The position numbers and the translations under genes were made by a program. A DNA stretch of 13,594 nt, taken from contig CALAIJ010000265.1 of the NCBI GenBank assembly GCA_937923365.1, forward strand, positions 1 to 13,594, given 5' to 3'. Each line of letters starts with the position of its first letter. Position 1 is the stretch's first letter. Below, piece after piece: positions 1 through 7,043 of the stretch. The stretch comes from an uncultured Sulfitobacter sp. (GTDB taxonomy: Bacteria > Pseudomonadota > Alphaproteobacteria > Rhodobacterales > Rhodobacteraceae). The notes below the pieces were generated by a model. It was given only the letters and a program-made list of their open reading frames with translations. It had not been told where the DNA came from and did no database searches.

Positions 1-1
1 G

Positions 2-1204
2 TATTTCGAGGATCACCACTCGGTCAAATACACCTCCGACGCGATCAAGACGAGCGTTGAACTGGCAAGCCGCTATATCAACGACCGCAAGTTGCCCGAC
101 TCAGCGATCGACGTGATCGACGAAGCGGGTGCGGCGCAGCATCTTGTTGCTGCCAGCAAGCGTCGCAAGACCATCGGCACCAAGGAAGTCGAAGCCGTTG
201 TGGCCAAGATCGCGCGCATCCCGCCCAAGACCGTCTCCAAAGACGATGTTGTGGTGCTGAAGGACCTTGAGAAGTCGCTGAAACGCGTGGTCTTTGGTCA
301 GGACAAAGCGATTGAGGCCTTGTCGTCTGCCATCAAGCTGGCCCGTGCGGGTCTGCGCGAGCCTGAAAAGCCCATCGGCAACTACCTGTTCGCGGGCCCC
401 ACAGGTGTGGGCAAGACCGAAGTGGCCAAGCAGTTGGCCGACACGCTGGGCGTGGAACTTTTGCGCTTCGACATGTCCGAGTACATGGAGAAACATGCGG
501 TCTCCCGCCTCATCGGTGCCCCTCCGGGCTATGTCGGCTTTGATCAGGGCGGCATGCTGACAGACGGCGTCGACCAGCACCCGCATTGCGTGCTGCTTCT
601 GGACGAGATGGAAAAAGCGCACCCGGATGTCTACAACATCCTCTTGCAGGTCATGGACCACGGCAAGCTGACGGATCACAACGGGCGCACCGTTGATTTC
701 CGCAATGTGGTCGTGATCATGACATCCAACGCAGGCGCGGCCGAGCAAGCAAAAGAAGCAATCGGCTTTGGTCGTGATCGCCGCACGGGCGAGGATACGG
801 CCGCGATCGAGCGTACCTTCACACCCGAGTTCCGAAACCGTCTGGACGCGGTCATCAGCTTTGGTGCCTTGCCCAAGGACGTCATCCTGCGCGTCGTCGA
901 AAAATTCGTTCTGCAACTCGAAGCGCAACTCATGGACCGCAACGTCACCATCGAGTTGTCCAAGAAAGCCGCAGAGTGGCTGGCCGACAAAGGCTATGAT
1001 GACAAGATGGGCGCGCGCCCTTTGGGCCGCGTGATCCAGGAGCACATCAAGAAACCTTTGGCCGAGGAATTGCTGTTCGGCAAACTCGCCAAGGGCGGCG
1101 TGGTCAAAGTGGGCGCCAAAAAGGGCGCACTGGTGCTGGAGGTTCTTGGCCTCGAAAAAAAGCGCCTGTCCGGCAACAAGCCCCCTTTGCTGACCGCGGA
1201 CTGA
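2..1204 (+). CDS. clpA: ATP-dependent Clp protease ATP-binding subunit ClpA (3' part)
   Basis: ClpA is the AAA+ unfoldase that feeds substrates, including those delivered by the adaptor ClpS, into the ClpP peptidase chamber in the cytoplasm. The frame is open from base 2, so the start lies outside the window; 400 residues remain of a protein that is usually about 750-780. What is left is the end of the first AAA+ module and the linker (to about fragment residue 95), then the complete second module. It has Walker A GPTGVGKT (residues 132-139), pore loop GYVG (176-179), Walker B LLLDE (198-202), sensor-1 TSN (241-243) and the arginine-finger region FTPEFRNR. A sensor-2 GARPLGR motif lies near the C-terminus. 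The tripeptide IGF (254-256) sits where the ClpP-docking loop of ClpA and ClpX is found, which separates it from ClpB. The stop overlaps the next start (TGATG). Confidence 0.96.
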   Translation, partial: YFEDHHSVKYTSDAIKTSVELASRYINDRKLPDSAIDVIDEAGAAQHLVAASKRRKTIGTKEVEAVVAKIARIPPKTVSKDDVVVLKDLEKSLKRVVFGQDKAIEALSSAIKLARAGLREPEKPIGNYLFAGPTGVGKTEVAKQLADTLGVELLRFDMSEYMEKHAVSRLIGAPPGYVGFDQGGMLTDGVDQHPHCVLLLDEMEKAHPDVYNILLQVMDHGKLTDHNGRTVDFRNVVVIMTSNAGAAEQAKEAIGFGRDRRTGEDTAAIERTFTPEFRNRLDAVISFGALPKDVILRVVEKFVLQLEAQLMDRNVTIELSKKAAEWLADKGYDDKMGARPLGRVIQEHIKKPLAEELLFGKLAKGGVVKVGAKKGALVLEVLGLEKKRLSGNKPPLLTAD

Positions 1205-2169
1205 TGCGTGGGGCCATTCTGGCCCTGACATTTGCCTGCGCCGCCCCCGTGGCGGCGCAGGATTTCACTTTGGCATCCCCCATCGATTGCGATCTCTCCA
1301 CAACCTGTCATATCCAGCAATACGTCGACCGCGACCCCACAGAAGGTGTGCGCGATTACACCTGTGCGGCCCTCAGCTATGATGGCCACAAGGGCACAGA
1401 TTTCGCCCTGCCCACCCGCGCAATGATGGAAGACGGCGTGGCGGTGATTGCCGCCGCAGGCGGTATCGTTGCCGCCACCCGTGACGGAATGCCGGATGAC
1501 GGGATCACGGACGACAATGCCGCTGCCATCGAAGGGCGTGAATGCGGCAACGGGGTGTTGATTAACCACCCAAACGGCTGGGTCACCCAATACTGCCACC
1601 TCAAGCAAGGCTCGATCCTGGTCCGCAAAGGCGACCGGATCGAAACGGGTGCGCCCTTGGGCCAGGTTGGCCAGTCGGGCCGAGCAGCCTTCCCGCATGT
1701 GCACCTGAGCCTGCGGAAAAACGGCACCGTGACTGATCCTTTTGATGCTGATGACACCATCAGTTGCGACACGCCAGGGGATGCAAGTCTTTGGGCCGAT
1801 CCCCTGCCCCACCGTGCCGGTGGCCTGATTGCCGTCGGCTTTTCTGATGCCGTGCCTGAGTATGCCGCGATCAAAGCTGGCACAGCGCATTCATCCGACC
1901 TGACAACACGCGCGCCCGCTCTTGTGATTTGGGGCTATAGTTTTGGGACGCGGCAAGGCGACATTCTGCGCCTGACACTGACAGGCCCCGAAGGCACGGT
2001 GATCACCGATGATGTGGAAATGACCAAACCTCAGGCCCAATCCTTCCGCGCAATTGGCAAAAAGCGCCGCACGCAGCCTTGGCCCGCTGGCGCTTACTCC
2101 GGCAGCGTGGCACTGATCCGCAATGGCCTCACGTTGGAAAAGCGCGTGGCAGAGATCGTCCTGCGCTGA
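1204..2169 (+). CDS. Secreted M23 (LytM-type) zinc metallopeptidase
   Basis: This is a probable peptidoglycan endopeptidase, or an activator of amidases, acting in the periplasm. Residues 1-19 form a signal peptide with hydrophobic core AILALTFACAAPVAA and an A-A-Q cleavage region. The M23 metal and catalytic motifs are all present: HxxxD in HKGTD (H62, D66), H132 in the YCHL motif, and HVH (H165, H167). So it is not one of the degenerate EnvC/NlpD-type factors that lack zinc ligands. About 130 further residues after the peptidase domain look like a beta-rich accessory region that I do not recognise. Four cysteines between positions 29 and 131 suit an exported protein with disulfides. The ATG shares its A with the TGA of clpA and has no convincing Shine-Dalgarno sequence, so translation is probably coupled to clpA. 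At 321 residues it is complete. The exact bond cleaved cannot be told from the sequence. Confidence 0.9.
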   Translation: MRGAILALTFACAAPVAAQDFTLASPIDCDLSTTCHIQQYVDRDPTEGVRDYTCAALSYDGHKGTDFALPTRAMMEDGVAVIAAAGGIVAATRDGMPDDGITDDNAAAIEGRECGNGVLINHPNGWVTQYCHLKQGSILVRKGDRIETGAPLGQVGQSGRAAFPHVHLSLRKNGTVTDPFDADDTISCDTPGDASLWADPLPHRAGGLIAVGFSDAVPEYAAIKAGTAHSSDLTTRAPALVIWGYSFGTRQGDILRLTLTGPEGTVITDDVEMTKPQAQSFRAIGKKRRTQPWPAGAYSGSVALIRNGLTLEKRVAEIVLR

Positions 2170-2261
2170 CCTCCCCTTTTTCTGGCCATAATATTCCAAA
2201 CCAACATCAAAGCCTGTGACCACCTGCACGTTCAGGGCTCGCGCCAGATCCGATCACCCAT

Positions 2262-2284
2262 AAAAAGCGTCGCGCCCCTGCGCG
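2262..2284 (-). terminator. Possible intrinsic terminator after the OmpA-domain gene
   Basis: Read on the minus strand, ten bases past the stop of the gene at 2294, CGCG pairs with CGCG around a 6-nt loop. An outer G-C pair lies beyond a mismatch, and five T residues follow at 2266-2262. The stem is short and four bases (GACGC apart from its first pair) separate it from the T-run, so this is only a weak candidate. The rest of 2170-2261, between the two convergent genes, shows nothing else I can support. Confidence 0.35.
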
Positions 2285-2293
2285 TCCTCAGGA

Positions 2294-4156
2294 TTACTTT
2301 TCGGTAAACTTTAGCTCGATCCGACGGTTTTGCGCCCGCGCCGCGTCACTGTCGCCCAAAGCGACGGGCTGATACTGGCCAAAGCCGTTTGCCGCCAGAC
2401 GGTCCGCAGGAATGCCAAGGAAATTGATCATGTATTTGACCACCGACAAGGCCCTGCCCTGGCTCAATTCCCAATTGTCAAAGAACTCGCCCTGACCGGA
2501 CAGAGGTACATTGTCAGTATGCCCGTCGACACGGATGACCCAATCAATCTCGGCGGGGATATCACCTGCGACAGACCGCAGAATGTTCGCAACCTTGGCA
2601 ATTTCCCTGCGCCCTTCGTCTGACAGATCAGCACCGCCCGGCGGGAACAAAACCTCCGAGGAGAACACAAACCGATCCCCCTCGATACGCACACCTTCCT
2701 GCGTGCCCAGAACATCCCGCAACCGCCCGAAAAACTCTGAACGGTATTGCTCGAGGTTCTTGGTTTCCGCCTCCAGGCGCGCCCGTTCAGCCGCTTCAAG
2801 TTGCGCACGGCGGCTTTGCTCGGCGGCGACGCGGGCCAGTGCGGTGTTCAATTCAGAGCCCAGCGATTGCAATTGCACGTCCTTGGCCGCATCGCGGTCC
2901 TTGGCGTCGTCCAGCAGCGCCTTGAGGTCACCGAGCTGCGTGCGCAGAGCCGCAACCTGCTGGTTCAGCAGTTCCGTCTGGCGCTGTGCGGCAGCGCTTG
3001 TGGCCTGTTCGCTGGCCAGCGCGTTTTGCGCAGTGGCCAAGAGCGCCGCTTGCCGCTCTGCCGCTGTGCTTTGATCTGCACTCAGTGTCTCTGCTGCCAA
3101 TTTCGCGGCCAAAGCGGCTGCCAGTTGCGCGCGCAGGGCATCGCGGTCTTGTGCCGTCGCACTTTGGCCGGACCGAAGGGCATCAAGTTCGGCCTGCAGA
3201 CCCGCAATCTCTGCCCGCGCTGTCGCCAACGCGGCCTGCGCCTCCGTGCCGGTCGCAATGACGTCCTGCGCGTCTTCGAGGCTCAGCAAGGCAGAGGCCA
3301 GTTTCGTGTCCAGATCCTTCTCGGCGGCGCGGGCAGCGGCCAGAAGCGTCAGGGTGTCTTCGGCCTCTTTGCGCTGCGCCTCAAGCGCAAGGGTCATGGC
3401 CGTCAGTTCAGCATCGGCGTCTTGCAGTCTTGCGCGCAGGGCCTCCGCAGCAGCAGCGTCCGCAAGACGCGCGGCTTCTTCAGCGCTCAAGGCCTCGGCC
3501 GCGGCAGTGACCTGACCTGTCAGATCCTCCACCTGCGCCTGCGCCTCAGCATTGCGGCTGCGCAAATCCGCGATCAACGCATCCAGCGCTTCGCGACGAG
3601 ACGCGGCCAGACGGGCAGCTTCGGCTTGCGCATCCACCTCTGTGCGTGTGGCTGCAAGTGCCAGATCAAGTGCTTCTTTCTCGCTCAGCAAAGTGGCGTT
3701 GTCCGTCTCCAGCCCGGCGATTTGCGTTTGCGCCGCATCGCGCTGTGCCAACAAGCCGGCAACCTGCGCCTCGAACCCAGTGATGCGCGCGTTTGCAGCA
3801 CCCAAGGCTTCGGTTTGTGCATCGCGCTGCGCGGTCAACGAGGCAATCAGTGCCGCTTGCTCCTCTGCCGCTGCAGCGGCCTCATTCAGCGAGGTGTTCA
3901 AGGCCCCTAAACGCGCCTCCAGCTGCGCGCTGGAGCGTTCTTCAAGCCCAAGGGCCTGCGCCAAGGCCGCCACTTCGCCCGCCAAAGCGTCCAGCTCGCT
4001 TTCCTGTCCAGTGATGCGTTCGGTCAGGACAAACTGAACCACCATAAAGATCGTCAGCACAAACATCAGGACCAACAACAGCCCCGTCATCGCATCCACA
4101 AAGCCCGGCCAGATGGAGCTTTGAAACCGCGTGCCCGTGCGTCGCGACAGCGCCAT
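2294..4156 (-). CDS. MotB-like protein: one TM helix, long coiled coil, OmpA C-terminal domain
   Basis: This is the probable peptidoglycan-anchored partner subunit of the channel protein encoded just upstream. Residues 1-18 are a short basic cytoplasmic end. One transmembrane helix (about 19-44) carries an Asp at its start in the context FVDAMTGLLLVLM. This aligns with the proton-binding Asp of flagellar MotB (YADFMTAMM). Residues about 47-475 are almost wholly Ala/Glu/Gln/Leu/Arg-rich heptad-like sequence, a predicted extended coiled coil. Residues 487-620 form an OmpA/MotB-type domain with VDGHTDNVPL, NWELSQGRALSVV and the terminal AQNRRIEL signature, which in this family binds peptidoglycan. 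Flagellar MotB is about 300 residues and ZorB shorter still, so 620 is unusually long. The start lies 2 bp after the stop of the channel gene, which points to a coupled operon. Annotated homologues are often called peptidoglycan-binding or OmpA family proteins; the physiological role is not known to me. Confidence 0.88.
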   Translation of the reverse strand: MALSRRTGTRFQSSIWPGFVDAMTGLLLVLMFVLTIFMVVQFVLTERITGQESELDALAGEVAALAQALGLEERSSAQLEARLGALNTSLNEAAAAAEEQAALIASLTAQRDAQTEALGAANARITGFEAQVAGLLAQRDAAQTQIAGLETDNATLLSEKEALDLALAATRTEVDAQAEAARLAASRREALDALIADLRSRNAEAQAQVEDLTGQVTAAAEALSAEEAARLADAAAAEALRARLQDADAELTAMTLALEAQRKEAEDTLTLLAAARAAEKDLDTKLASALLSLEDAQDVIATGTEAQAALATARAEIAGLQAELDALRSGQSATAQDRDALRAQLAAALAAKLAAETLSADQSTAAERQAALLATAQNALASEQATSAAAQRQTELLNQQVAALRTQLGDLKALLDDAKDRDAAKDVQLQSLGSELNTALARVAAEQSRRAQLEAAERARLEAETKNLEQYRSEFFGRLRDVLGTQEGVRIEGDRFVFSSEVLFPPGGADLSDEGRREIAKVANILRSVAGDIPAEIDWVIRVDGHTDNVPLSGQGEFFDNWELSQGRALSVVKYMINFLGIPADRLAANGFGQYQPVALGDSDAARAQNRRIELKFTEK

Positions 4157-4158
4157 GG

Positions 4159-5379
4159 TTACTGGCCCCCGTTATCCGGTTTGCCCGGGCGCAGACGGCG
4201 CGGACCTGCGGCGGCTGGGCGACCCTTGGCCAGCGCATCCACCAGCACGGACACATCATGGCGCAGCTCGGCCATCGTCTCCTGACGGCCTGCGGAAATC
4301 TCTTCAAGGATACGCAGCATTTGCACGTCGATGGACCGCAGACGCATCCGGCTTTCGGCGTCCATGCCGCCATCAACGGCGTCCCCTTTAGGAACCTGCG
4401 CTTCAATGGCCGCGACCATGCGATCTTGTCCTTCGGCCACACGCACCAAGGCGTCAGCCGCAGGGCTGCCTTCCTCCATGCGCTTGGTCATGCGGTCCAC
4501 TGAATCGGCCAGATTGCCCAGCTTTTCGTCCAGAATGGCGCGGCTGACGTCCGATTGCGTCAGCATTTGTTGCAGGCTTTCCATCTGCTCGGCCATGTGA
4601 TCGACCATGCCCGCCATCACTTGCGTCTCGGGCGTGCCTTCCTCTCCGGTGGAGAAACCTACGCGGGTGATCGAGCTAAGCCAGTCTTCCAGTTCCTGGT
4701 AGAAACGATTCTGGCCGTGACCCGCGAAGAGCTCCAGCAAACCAACAATGAGGGAGCCCGCAAGCCCAAGGAGCGATGAGCCGAACGCCACGCCCATACC
4801 GCCAAGCTGCGCCTCAAGACCCGTCATCAGACGGCTGAACACGTCAACGCCGCCTTCACCCTCTGACGGGGCCAGCGACCGGATGGTGTCCACCACCGCA
4901 GGCACTGTCGTGGCAAGCCCATAGAACGTACCCAAAAGGCCTAGGAAAATCAGCATGTTGACGATGTAGCGCGTGATTTCCCGTGCCTCGTCGATGCGTG
5001 TCGAAACCGAATCCAGAATAGACCGTGTGGAGCTGGCATTCACCTGCATCCGTGCACCCCGTGCCCGCAGCAACGCCGCCAATGGTGCCAGCAATGTCGG
5101 CGCTACCGTGGAAGGATCAGGGTTGTCCGCCACAAAGTTCTCGATCCACCGGACCGACCCCATCAACTGGTAGACCTGATAGAAACAGGCCACCACGCCG
5201 ATCACAAAAACAAAGATGATCACACCGTTCAGATAGGGGTTGGCCGCAAAGATCGGAAATACCGAAGGCAATGCCAGCACGCCGCCCACACCCGTCAGCC
5301 CCAGCACCACCAACATAAGGGTAATCTGGCGGATGGGTTGTGAAAACTGTGGTCCTGTTTTGGCGTCTGGCTGCGCCAT
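4159..5379 (-). CDS. MotA/TolQ/ExbB-type proton channel family protein
   Basis: This is an inner-membrane ion-channel subunit that should form a pentamer around two copies of the partner encoded next. Four hydrophobic segments are visible: about 19-43, 51-73, 139-162 (YIVNMLIFLGLLGTFYGLAT) and 193-219 (GMGVAFGSSLLGLAGSLIVG). The last two match the pore-lining helices of the MotA/ExbB superfamily, and the residues between TM2 and TM3 form a cytoplasmic loop. After TM4, about 185 cytoplasmic residues follow, with helical heptad-like stretches (255-330 and 340-385) and a basic proline-rich end. Four helices and a long tail are closer to MotA and ZorA than to the three-helix TolQ/ExbB. ATG at 5379 is preceded by GGGAG about 9 nt upstream. 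The gene may have its own promoter in the 70 bp after the ChaC gene. No flagellar, Tol-Pal or TonB gene lies nearby. Confidence 0.88.
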   Translation of the reverse strand: MAQPDAKTGPQFSQPIRQITLMLVVLGLTGVGGVLALPSVFPIFAANPYLNGVIIFVFVIGVVACFYQVYQLMGSVRWIENFVADNPDPSTVAPTLLAPLAALLRARGARMQVNASSTRSILDSVSTRIDEAREITRYIVNMLIFLGLLGTFYGLATTVPAVVDTIRSLAPSEGEGGVDVFSRLMTGLEAQLGGMGVAFGSSLLGLAGSLIVGLLELFAGHGQNRFYQELEDWLSSITRVGFSTGEEGTPETQVMAGMVDHMAEQMESLQQMLTQSDVSRAILDEKLGNLADSVDRMTKRMEEGSPAADALVRVAEGQDRMVAAIEAQVPKGDAVDGGMDAESRMRLRSIDVQMLRILEEISAGRQETMAELRHDVSVLVDALAKGRPAAAGPRRLRPGKPDNGGQ

Positions 5380-5401
5380 GCGGCCTTGCTCCCGACCTTA
5401 T

Positions 5402-5427
5402 TGCTGCTCTGGGCAGAGCCTACAGCA
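5402..5427 (-). other. Two-tier hairpin in the leader of the channel gene
   Basis: Complementary arms TGCT/AGCA (5402-5405 with 5424-5427) enclose a second perfect 5-bp stem GCTCT/AGAGC (5406-5410 with 5415-5419) with a 4-nt loop; a 4-nt bulge separates the tiers on one side. It lies 22-47 bases upstream of the ATG at 5379 and has no T-run on the minus strand. It therefore looks more like a structured leader than a terminator of the ChaC gene. Confidence 0.4.
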
Positions 5428-5430
5428 AAT

Positions 5431-5445
5431 TTTGGTTAACCCAAA
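5431..5445. promoter_or_regulatory. Inverted repeat TTTGG-N5-CCAAA upstream of the channel gene
   Basis: A perfect 5-5-5 inverted repeat (TTTGG TTAAC CCAAA) lies in the short gap between the stop of the ChaC gene and the channel gene. It sits where a promoter or operator for the channel/OmpA operon would be expected. No clear -35/-10 pair can be assigned, so its role is inferred from position only. Confidence 0.35.
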
Positions 5446-5449
5446 GGAT

Positions 5450-5980
5450 TTATGACGCCAGTGCCCGCACGCGGGCCTCCAGCCATTCAAGAGCCGGATC
5501 GTGCAATCCTACCTGCCTGAGATGGGCTGCCGTGTTGAACAGATACTCAGTGTTCGGGCCCATGCCCCCCACTGCTTTCGCGATGATCTGTGCCTGCTCT
5601 TCAAGCGGCAGATCACCGCAATACTGGCCGTGACTTTCGTCAATCACGTAGACAACCGCCTCCACGCGGCGGCCATCGCTCAGATCGACATCAAGGTTCT
5701 TCTCCAGATAGGCCGAGGAGATAAGCTCCCGCTCGCGCAAGTAGGCAAGCGTTTGCGCCTCGCGCCCCGGGGCTACGCGCAATGCCACCCCTTCGCAGCC
5801 TTGATCCTCCTGTTCGTCCAGCGCCAGAACCAGCCCCGGGTCATCTTCGGACCCTCGGTGATGGATCGAGCGCATGCAGAACGATCGCGCATATCCCGGC
5901 AGGGTGCCGATCACACTTTCCGCCACCTCAAAGCCCGGATTCCACAGCAGGCTGCCATAGCCGAATACCCACATCGTCAT
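5450..5980 (-). CDS. chaC: ChaC-like gamma-glutamylcyclotransferase
   Basis: Members of this family split glutathione or other gamma-glutamyl peptides in the cytoplasm into 5-oxoproline and the remaining peptide. The N-terminal substrate loop VFGYGSLLW is present (residues 5-13), and the family signature GPNTEYL lies at 141-147. The acidic stretch RERE (82-85) sits where the catalytic Glu of the GGCT fold is expected. At 176 residues the length fits bacterial ChaC (roughly 180-230). The frame extends upstream to 6085, but that would overlap the divergent gene at 6048. ATG 5980 has AGGA 8 nt upstream and begins directly before the conserved WVFGYGS, so I choose it; ATG 5974 is an alternative. 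It could be co-transcribed with the channel/OmpA pair downstream, 70 bp away. The exact substrate is not shown by sequence. Confidence 0.9.
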   Translation of the reverse strand: MTMWVFGYGSLLWNPGFEVAESVIGTLPGYARSFCMRSIHHRGSEDDPGLVLALDEQEDQGCEGVALRVAPGREAQTLAYLRERELISSAYLEKNLDVDLSDGRRVEAVVYVIDESHGQYCGDLPLEEQAQIIAKAVGGMGPNTEYLFNTAAHLRQVGLHDPALEWLEARVRALAS

Positions 5981-6047
5981 TGCGCTGGTCCTTTTTTGAT
6001 CTGATCGGTAAACCCCATTCCAGCGAGGACTTAAAGAGGTTTCCCTA

Positions 6048-7043
6048 ATGCGTTTTCTGATCCGTCTGCTGGTGCTTGCCGCCATCGTGTTCTGCGGCTG
6101 GTGGGCGCTGGCAAGCTACGGCGTGTCACAAGCCATCGATACATGGGCCGCAGACCGCCGCGCCGAAGGCTGGCAGGTGGAGGCTCAGACCTCCCAAGGC
6201 GGGTTTCCCTTCAACATCGCCACACAGATCAATGCCGTCGCCATGACAGGCGGCAACAGCGGCTTTAGCACGCAAGGGGCGCGTGTGGCTGCCCGCACGT
6301 GGTGGCCCGGCCATGTCGACGTCGACTTGCCTGAAAGCCCTGTCGTTTTTACCGATGGGGCCGCACGGACCTCCTTTCAAACGGCGGAGGGGGCGGTCGC
6401 GCTGCGGCTACGCCCCGGTCTGGCGCTTGAGCTTGGTTCCGCAGACTTCGGTGCCGAAAGCTGGGTCCTGCGCGCCGAAGAGACGCCTTTGATGTCGGGT
6501 GGATCACTCACCCTCACAGCCCAGCAGGACAGCGATGCGGACGCACGCTACAATCTGGTCCTGAACGCCGAAGGGCTGACCCCCGGTGCAGTGCCACGTC
6601 AATTGTTGTCCTTGCCTGACACATGGCCACAGGCTTTTGACAGTTTCACCGCGCGTGGCGCCGTCACGTTTGATGGGCCACTGAACCGCAGCCATCTGGA
6701 GGGCCCGCGGCCCCAGTTTCGCCAGATCACCCTCACAGAAGCAGTCATCATCTGGGGGGCCTTGTCGCTCAACGGCTCTGGCGCGCTTGATGTGGACGCC
6801 GCAGGGGTGCCCACAGGCAACGTGACCTTACAGGCCAAAGACTGGCGCGGTTTGCTGGATATTGCGCAACAGGCAGGTGCGTTGCCCGCAAAACAACGCG
6901 GTCAGGCGGAACTGATGCTGGGTCTGCTTGCCGGGCGCAGCGGGGATGCGGACAATCTTGATATGGATGTCGTCTTTGCGAGCGGCCGTATGTCGGTCAG
7001 TGGCATTCCCCTTGGCCCCGCACCGCGCATCGTCTGGCCCTGA
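6048..7043 (+). CDS. DUF2125 family membrane-anchored protein
   Basis: I recognise this as a DUF2125-type protein, an alphaproteobacterial family of unknown function. An N-terminal hydrophobic segment (residues 5-23, FLIRLLVLAAIVFCGWWAL) should act as an uncleaved signal anchor and place the remaining 300 or so residues in the periplasm. That part is rich in short alternating beta-type sequence (for example SLTLTAQQD, GAVTFDGPL, ALSLNGSGALDVD). Proteins of the AsmA/lipid-transfer type look similar, but I would not claim that relation. AAAGAGG (6033-6039) precedes the ATG by 8 nt. It is divergent from the ChaC gene, with 67 bp between the starts. It converges on the extensin-like gene with no gap at all: its TGA ends at 7043 and the other stop begins at 7044. 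Function unknown. Confidence 0.82.
   Translation: MRFLIRLLVLAAIVFCGWWALASYGVSQAIDTWAADRRAEGWQVEAQTSQGGFPFNIATQINAVAMTGGNSGFSTQGARVAARTWWPGHVDVDLPESPVVFTDGAARTSFQTAEGAVALRLRPGLALELGSADFGAESWVLRAEETPLMSGGSLTLTAQQDSDADARYNLVLNAEGLTPGAVPRQLLSLPDTWPQAFDSFTARGAVTFDGPLNRSHLEGPRPQFRQITLTEAVIIWGALSLNGSGALDVDAAGVPTGNVTLQAKDWRGLLDIAQQAGALPAKQRGQAELMLGLLAGRSGDADNLDMDVVFASGRMSVSGIPLGPAPRIVWP

Noticed and set aside
101..1890. Minus-strand reading frames opposite clpA and the M23 gene
   Set aside because: They mirror well-supported genes, show His/Cys/Arg-rich composition and have no recognisable motifs.
2747..3910. Long plus-strand reading frame of 387 codons opposite the coiled-coil gene
   Set aside because: It is a shadow of the Ala/Glu/Gln-rich coiled-coil coding strand: Cys/Gly/Arg/Gln-rich with no domain or ribosome-binding site.
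2294..5379. Zorya anti-phage system (ZorA/ZorB)
   Set aside because: The channel/OmpA design is similar, but no ZorC, ZorD or ZorE gene is nearby. The long coiled coil is in the B-type subunit, not in the A-type tail as in ZorA. The neighbours are housekeeping genes.
2294..5379. Flagellar stator motAB
   Set aside because: No flagellar gene is present in the window, and the B subunit is about twice the length of MotB.
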